Part shown: piece by piece, positions 30,933 to 35,092 of the stretch | Layout: each line of letters opens with the position of its first letter | Position numbering within the stretch: position 1 is the stretch's first letter | The notes under the pieces: generated by a model | What the model saw: the letters and a program-made list of their open reading frames with translations, nothing else | The model's database searches: none | What the model was told of the DNA's origin: nothing | NCBI GenBank assembly: GCA_900551965.1 | Contig: URYF01000010.1 | Span: forward strand, 1 to 35,092 | Source: an uncultured bacterium | Lineage (GTDB): Bacteria; Cyanobacteriota; Vampirovibrionia; Gastranaerophilales; Gastranaerophilaceae | DNA: 35,092 bases | Reading direction: 5' to 3' | Position numbers and translations under genes: made by a program

Positions 30933-32777
30933 TTATTTACCTTCCTTGTATATTTCTTCTATGTTGTGCGTTAGCCCGCTCAAGCTTGAAGGGTATATGT
31001 TTTTGAATTTATCTCGTATTGCAACTATAACGACTGGAGAATATATGTATATCATTGGTTTTTGAGTGTAGATAATCTCTTGGTACTTGTCGTAATATTT
31101 TTTACGGTCTTCAAATTTTGTAGCTAAAGCTCCTTTGGTAAACATTTCATCAAGCTCTTTTTCCCAAGGCAGAATATTTGCTTTACCTTCATTCGGGTGC
31201 CTCATATTAAACATGTGTAACCGTCCGTCTGATAACCATACATTTTTTCCCCCGTTAGGTTCAAGCGGTGAACCTGTAAGCCCCATTATTACCATATCCC
31301 AGTCAAATGTACTTACTAATTTGTTAACAAGTGAATTGAACTCAATCGGCTTAAAATTTATTTTCATACCAAGGTCTTCCAAATCCTGTTTGACCATTAC
31401 GCCGATTGCTTCGCGCTCAGTGTTCCCTGCATTTGTATAAAGGTCAAATTCAACTCTGTTACCTTCTTTGTCATATAATTTACCTTTTTTATCCGTGTAA
31501 AATCCTGATTTTTTCAACAGTTCACGTGCTTTATTGATGTCTTTTGGGTAAGGTTTTAAATCTTTGTTTAAATATATTGAGTTAAGGCTTTCCGGGGTAA
31601 ATAAGGGTTCTCCGATACCGTTTGCAATATTAAATACCATGTTTTTTCTATCTATTGCTAAATCGACAGCTGTTCTGAAATCTAGGTTGCTGAACCATTT
31701 ATGTTTTATCGGGTTAACATAAAACTTGCCTTTGTCGTTTTTTCGGTCGTTAAGATTCATAGAAAGATACATTGTACCTGTGTTTGGGCCAAGGTTATAT
31801 AATTTAAAATTAGAATGCGGCTCTAATGATTTGTAACGCGCAACTTTAGAACCTTGCAGGTTTATGACATCAAGCTCACCGGCTTCAAATTTTAAAACTT
31901 CATTATTTAAATCCCCTACAATAAGATAAACAAGTCTGTCTAAATATGGTAGTTTTTCATGATTTTTGTTTATTTCGTAATAATTTGGATTTCTTTCGTA
32001 GACAACGCGCTGCGCCGGAACATATTCTTTCAATTTAAATGCGCCGGAGGTTACGAAATCTTTCGGGTTTGTGTTAGTCGATAAGAATCTGTCAAATTCT
32101 TCTGCTCCTTTTTTTACAGCCGGCATGAAAAAGTGTTTTGGAGCAATTGAGGCTGATAGCATTCTGATAAACGGAGCGTATGGCTTCGGGGTCGTAAATT
32201 CAACCGTGTAATTATCAATTTTTCTAACTGCTGGAAGTTTGCCATCAATTACAAGAGAATCTCTTGTCGATGTATCGCCAAGCCCTGCAAAAATAATGTC
32301 TTTCCATGTAAAAACGACATCATCTGCGGTTATAGGATTTCCGTCAGACCATTTTATGCCGTGGCGGAGCTTTAGTGTGTAGGTTTTGCCGTCCGGTGAT
32401 ATAGTGTATGATTTTGCAAGTTTTGGAGCAGGCTGTCCTGTTATAGGATTAGTTGTCAAAAGCCCGTCATACATAATAGAAGACATAAGTGCGGATATGT
32501 TATCTTTACTGTTGAACGGGTTAAAAGTTTTCGGGCCTTCTCCTATTGTCGAAGATATCAATTCTCCGCCAAAGTTTCCGATGGGTGCATTTGATAGTAA
32601 ATAGTCTGTACCGTTGATAGTCAGGTTACTTGGTGATGGATAATTTGTATCACTGGAGTTTTGTTCTTTTTGAACTTTTGTATTATTAGAAGGCGGGATA
32701 TCTTTGACAAGACAACTTTTGCAGAGCACCGCAATAACAAAAATTATAAATAATACCCTAAAAACTCTCCTAATCAT
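30933..32777 (-). CDS. oppA: Extracytoplasmic peptide-binding protein of the ABC transporter (OppA/DppA family)
   Basis: A solute-binding protein of family 5, ~614 aa. The start at ATG 32777 gives an N-terminal signal segment (VFRVLFIIFVIAVLCKSC). Two Cys end it, but neither sits in a good lipobox, so lipoprotein status is uncertain. A Ser/Asn-rich linker follows, then the family core: GPKTFNPFNSKD, LAKSYTISPDGKTYTLKLRHG, IKWSDGNPITADDVVFTWK and FRTAVDLAIDRKNM. It delivers peptides, nickel or other oligomers to OppBC. The start 18 nt further out (32795) is less likely. An extended -10 lies 6 nt before ATG 32777, suggesting a leaderless start. Confidence 0.92.
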   Translation of the reverse strand: MIRRVFRVLFIIFVIAVLCKSCLVKDIPPSNNTKVQKEQNSSDTNYPSPSNLTINGTDYLLSNAPIGNFGGELISSTIGEGPKTFNPFNSKDNISALMSSIMYDGLLTTNPITGQPAPKLAKSYTISPDGKTYTLKLRHGIKWSDGNPITADDVVFTWKDIIFAGLGDTSTRDSLVIDGKLPAVRKIDNYTVEFTTPKPYAPFIRMLSASIAPKHFFMPAVKKGAEEFDRFLSTNTNPKDFVTSGAFKLKEYVPAQRVVYERNPNYYEINKNHEKLPYLDRLVYLIVGDLNNEVLKFEAGELDVINLQGSKVARYKSLEPHSNFKLYNLGPNTGTMYLSMNLNDRKNDKGKFYVNPIKHKWFSNLDFRTAVDLAIDRKNMVFNIANGIGEPLFTPESLNSIYLNKDLKPYPKDINKARELLKKSGFYTDKKGKLYDKEGNRVEFDLYTNAGNTEREAIGVMVKQDLEDLGMKINFKPIEFNSLVNKLVSTFDWDMVIMGLTGSPLEPNGGKNVWLSDGRLHMFNMRHPNEGKANILPWEKELDEMFTKGALATKFEDRKKYYDKYQEIIYTQKPMIYIYSPVVIVAIRDKFKNIYPSSLSGLTHNIEEIYKEGK

Positions 32778-32783
32778 GGTTTC

Positions 32784-32792
32784 AGAATACCA
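32784..32792 (-). promoter_or_regulatory. Extended -10 box, possible leaderless start of oppA-like gene
   Basis: Minus strand TGG-TATTCT (32792-32784), then GAAACC and the ATG at 32777. The 6-nt spacing would place +1 on the A of the ATG. No Shine-Dalgarno is present and the -35 is weak. Confidence 0.45.
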
Positions 32793-32923
32793 CAAAAATA
32801 TTAAAAAGTATTCTCTGCTTGGACAGTTTTAATCTAAAAAAACGAGCAAAGAGAGAAAGCAAGCAAAGAGCCCTCTTCACAAGCCTCTTTAGCAAGTGGG
32901 CGAGAGAGAAAGAAAAAATACCA

Positions 32924-32968
32924 TGTCATTACGAGGACGAGCGATAGCGAGGACGTGTAATCCCCTGC
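32924..32968. repeat. REP-like element of the CATTrCGAG type
   Basis: The stretch TCATTACGAGGACGAGCGAT..., ending in GTAATCCCC, resembles the widespread bacterial TCATTGCGAG...GAAGCAATC class of intergenic repeats. ATTAC (32928-32932) pairs with GTAAT (32957-32961), and CGAGGACG occurs twice inside. Confidence 0.5.
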
Positions 32969-33130
32969 AAATAAGTCGAGGGCGCAGGTATAAATTCAAA
33001 CCTGTACTTACAACATTACGAAATGTGTTGATATTTTGCTAATCTTATTGCAAACTTTTATTGTGCTGTTGTACAATTTTATAAAGAGTATGTATTGGGG
33101 CATGCTTTTAGATTTTAAAACTTATATAGA

Positions 33131-33136
33131 TATAAT
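33131..33136 (+). promoter_or_regulatory. Candidate -10 box of nrdJ
   Basis: Perfect TATAAT, ending 6 nt before ATG 33143, so that ATG would be at +1. A Shine-Dalgarno (GGAGG, 33145-33149) with GTG 33155 is an alternative start just inside the message. No strong -35 is seen. Confidence 0.5.
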
Positions 33137-33142
33137 CAGATG

Positions 33143-35092
33143 ATGGAGGTTAATGTGTCAGAAAACAGCAGTGCGTGTGTTGAAGAATCTCTGAATTTAT
33201 CAGAAAACGCAGTTAAGGTTCTTGAAAAAAGATATTTAAAAAGGGATAAAGACGGTAATTGTATTGAAAAGCCTGCCGATATGTTTCGCAGGGTTGCAGA
33301 TACCATAGCTTCGGGTGATTTGAAGTTTGGTAAATCTGAGTCAGAGGTGAAAGAGCTTTCTGATAGATTTTATAAAGCTATTACAAACAGATATTTTATG
33401 CCAAATTCACCAACATTGATGAATGCGGGCAGGGAACTCGGTCAGCTTGCAGCTTGCTTTGTTCTTCCTGTTGAGGATAGCTTGGAAGGCATTTTTGAAA
33501 CTGTTAAGAATACCGCATTGATTCACAAATCAGGCGGCGGAACAGGGTTTTCTTTTTCAAGACTAAGACCTAAAAACAGTGTTGTGCGTTCAACAATGGG
33601 TGTTTCTTCTGGTCCGGTTTCCTTTATGGAAGTTTTCAACGCTGCGACAGAAGCTGTTAAACAAGGCGGCACAAGACGCGGTGCGAATATGGGTATTTTA
33701 AGAGTGGATCACCCTGATATTATTGATTTTATTAACTGCAAAGCTGATAACAATAAATTGAACAATTTTAATATTTCCGTGGCTATTACAGATAAGTTTA
33801 TGGAAGCTTATTTGAGCGGAACTGATTACGATTTAGTAAATCCGCAGAATAACGAAGTTGTCGGCAGAATGAATGCTAAAGAAGTTTTTGACTTAATTGT
33901 TGATGGAGCTTGGAGAAACGGTGAGCCGGGAATTGTATTTATCGATAAGATGAATTCAGATAATCCTACACCGCTTGTTGGGGCTATTGAGTCAACAAAT
34001 CCTTGCGGAGAAGTTCCGCTATTACCTTATGAAGCTTGCAACTTAGGTTCTATCAACTTAGGTTTGATGCTAAAATCCGGCGCAAACGGTTGTGAAGTTG
34101 ACTGGGATTTATTGGAAGAAACCACAAGAACTGCAATGAGATTTTTGGATAATGTTATAGCTGTAAACAACTATCCGCTTCCGCAGATTTCAGAAATGGT
34201 TCAAAACAACAGAAAGATTGGGCTTGGTGTAATGGGCTGGGCTGATATGTTAATGAAAATGGGCTTATCTTATAATTCAGAAGAGGGAACAAAGCTTGCC
34301 GGTCAAGTTATGGAATTTATTGACTATGTTTCAAAGACAGAGTCAATTGAAATGGCTAAAGAGCGCGGCAGCTTCAATAATTTTAAAGGCAGTATTTACG
34401 ATTCTGAAAATTATCTTTATAACAAATATAAAGGTAAATCAGCCGGGAAGATTTCTGATGAAAAATGGGCTGAAATTGATGCCGGAATTAAGCAATTCGG
34501 CTTGAGAAATGCAACAACAACTTGTATTGCTCCGACCGGGACAATCTCAATGATTGCATCAGCATCAGGCGGAGTTGAGCCTTTATTTGGGCTAGTATTC
34601 TCAAGATTGATTATGGACGGTACCGAAATGCTTGAGGTTAACCCTATATTCAAAGATTATATGATATCTCACGGATTATATTCTGATGAAGCTATGTCAC
34701 AGATTGCAAAGGACGGTACTATTGCTCATATCGGCAGTGTATCAGATGAGGTTAAACAGATTTTTGCAACAGCGCATGATGTTTCGCCTTATTGGCATGT
34801 AAAAATGCAGGCAGCGTTCCAGCTTCATACTGATAATGCGGTATCAAAGACGGTTAACTTTGTAGAAACTGCGACAAGAGAAGATATTAAAGAAGCTTAT
34901 GTATTGGCTTATAGAAATAATTTGAAAGGTATTACGGTATATAGGAACAATTCACGTCAGTTCCAGCCGATGAACCTTGATGATAAAAAGAAAGAAAAAG
35001 CAGTAGAAATGAAGCCGGTTGATACAAAGCCTGCCGTTGAAGAGAAGATTGAAATAACTGGGGAATATAATGCTACAGGAGAAATAAAAACA
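33143..35092 (+). CDS. nrdJ: Adenosylcobalamin-dependent (class II) ribonucleotide reductase, 3'-truncated
   Basis: The catalytic chain of the B12-dependent enzyme that makes deoxyribonucleotides with or without oxygen. The first ~650 residues are present, and the reading frame is open to the window edge, so the C-terminal redox Cys pair is missing only because of truncation. Motifs are MPNSPTLMNAGRELGQLAACF (substrate and active-site Cys), HKSGGGTGFSFSRLRP, KQGGTRRGANMGIL, STNPCGEVPL near 33990-34020 with the thiyl-radical Cys, CNLGSINLG, and APTGTISMIA. Three in-frame starts are possible: ATG 33140, ATG 33143 and GTG 33155. I give 33143 because it sits 6 nt after a TATAAT, but GTG 33155 has GGAGG 5 nt upstream. 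The promoter points away from the oppA-like gene. Confidence 0.95.
   Translation, partial: MEVNVSENSSACVEESLNLSENAVKVLEKRYLKRDKDGNCIEKPADMFRRVADTIASGDLKFGKSESEVKELSDRFYKAITNRYFMPNSPTLMNAGRELGQLAACFVLPVEDSLEGIFETVKNTALIHKSGGGTGFSFSRLRPKNSVVRSTMGVSSGPVSFMEVFNAATEAVKQGGTRRGANMGILRVDHPDIIDFINCKADNNKLNNFNISVAITDKFMEAYLSGTDYDLVNPQNNEVVGRMNAKEVFDLIVDGAWRNGEPGIVFIDKMNSDNPTPLVGAIESTNPCGEVPLLPYEACNLGSINLGLMLKSGANGCEVDWDLLEETTRTAMRFLDNVIAVNNYPLPQISEMVQNNRKIGLGVMGWADMLMKMGLSYNSEEGTKLAGQVMEFIDYVSKTESIEMAKERGSFNNFKGSIYDSENYLYNKYKGKSAGKISDEKWAEIDAGIKQFGLRNATTTCIAPTGTISMIASASGGVEPLFGLVFSRLIMDGTEMLEVNPIFKDYMISHGLYSDEAMSQIAKDGTIAHIGSVSDEVKQIFATAHDVSPYWHVKMQAAFQLHTDNAVSKTVNFVETATREDIKEAYVLAYRNNLKGITVYRNNSRQFQPMNLDDKKKEKAVEMKPVDTKPAVEEKIEITGEYNATGEIKT

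Larger units (their letters stand above)
32796..33139. other. Gene-poor gap between oppA-like gene and nrdJ
   Basis: This 344-bp divergent gap has no coding region I can support. It holds the promoter region of both neighbours, a purine-rich stretch (32838-32920), a REP-like repeat (32924-32968) and two short hairpins downstream: CCTGC/GCAGG (32964-32968 with 32984-32988), and CAGGT/ACCTG (32985-32989 with 33000-33004). Confidence 0.6.

Noticed and set aside
30423..30974. 183-codon plus-strand reading frame
   Set aside because: Antisense to the oppB-like gene, whose family motifs are clear, and with no ribosome site.

Overview
The window is AT-rich bacterial chromosome, dense with genes and mostly housekeeping. 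It holds no tRNA, rRNA, CRISPR array, transposase or phage gene that I can recognise. Three features suggest an anaerobe on the cyanobacterial side of the tree, most likely a non-photosynthetic Melainabacteria/Gastranaerophilales-type lineage: a cyanobacterium-like ribosomal protein S21, a ferredoxin-linked 2-oxoacid oxidoreductase, and a B12-type (class II) ribonucleotide reductase. That placement is inference. Three promoter-like sites of FliA (sigma-28) form suggest that the genome encodes a flagellar or sigma-28 regulon, although no flagellar gene lies in the window.

Layout. 1-1544: the end of a NarL/FixJ response regulator, convergent with maf and a small unknown gene. 1725-6295 (+): a membrane protein built from three copies of one repeat, a divergent U32-family protein and a DUF2229 (acyl-CoA dehydratase activase-related) protein. 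6368-9579 (-): an HD-GYP protein whose metal-binding residues are partly lost, an FtsL-like protein after rsmH, and a small acidic protein. 9737-18181 (-): gltX, a GlcD-type FAD oxidase, and an 1801-residue coiled-coil protein whose 3' end overlaps glcD. 18347-20946 (+): a four-gene 2-oxoacid:ferredoxin oxidoreductase operon (delta, alpha, beta, gamma). 21024-22582: a small coiled-coil protein, rpsU, then (-) cdd, a zinc-ribbon protein and a Cys-rich protein. 22734-23849 (+): an unknown Cys-free protein behind the best sigma-28-like promoter. 23846-27344 (-): pyrH-frr-cdsA-rnc-rpe. 27424-32777 (-): oligopeptide-type ABC binding protein and two permeases, a TPR protein and MgtC. 33143 to the end (+): nrdJ, cut by the window edge.

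The observations most worth following are mainly regulatory. Two near-perfect FliA-type promoters (TAAAGTTT-N11-GCCGTA) lie before the HD-GYP gene and the unknown 22734 gene, with a weaker third before the 73-residue protein. At five genes the start codon sits 6-7 nt after a -10 box, suggesting leaderless mRNAs. A hairpin masks the whole Shine-Dalgarno of the Cys-rich protein gene. The protein oddities are the triplicated membrane protein, the giant coiled-coil protein, the degenerate HD-GYP protein and an RNase III with Cys at a usual Asp position. No single gene cluster stands out as a clearly new defence or metabolic system.
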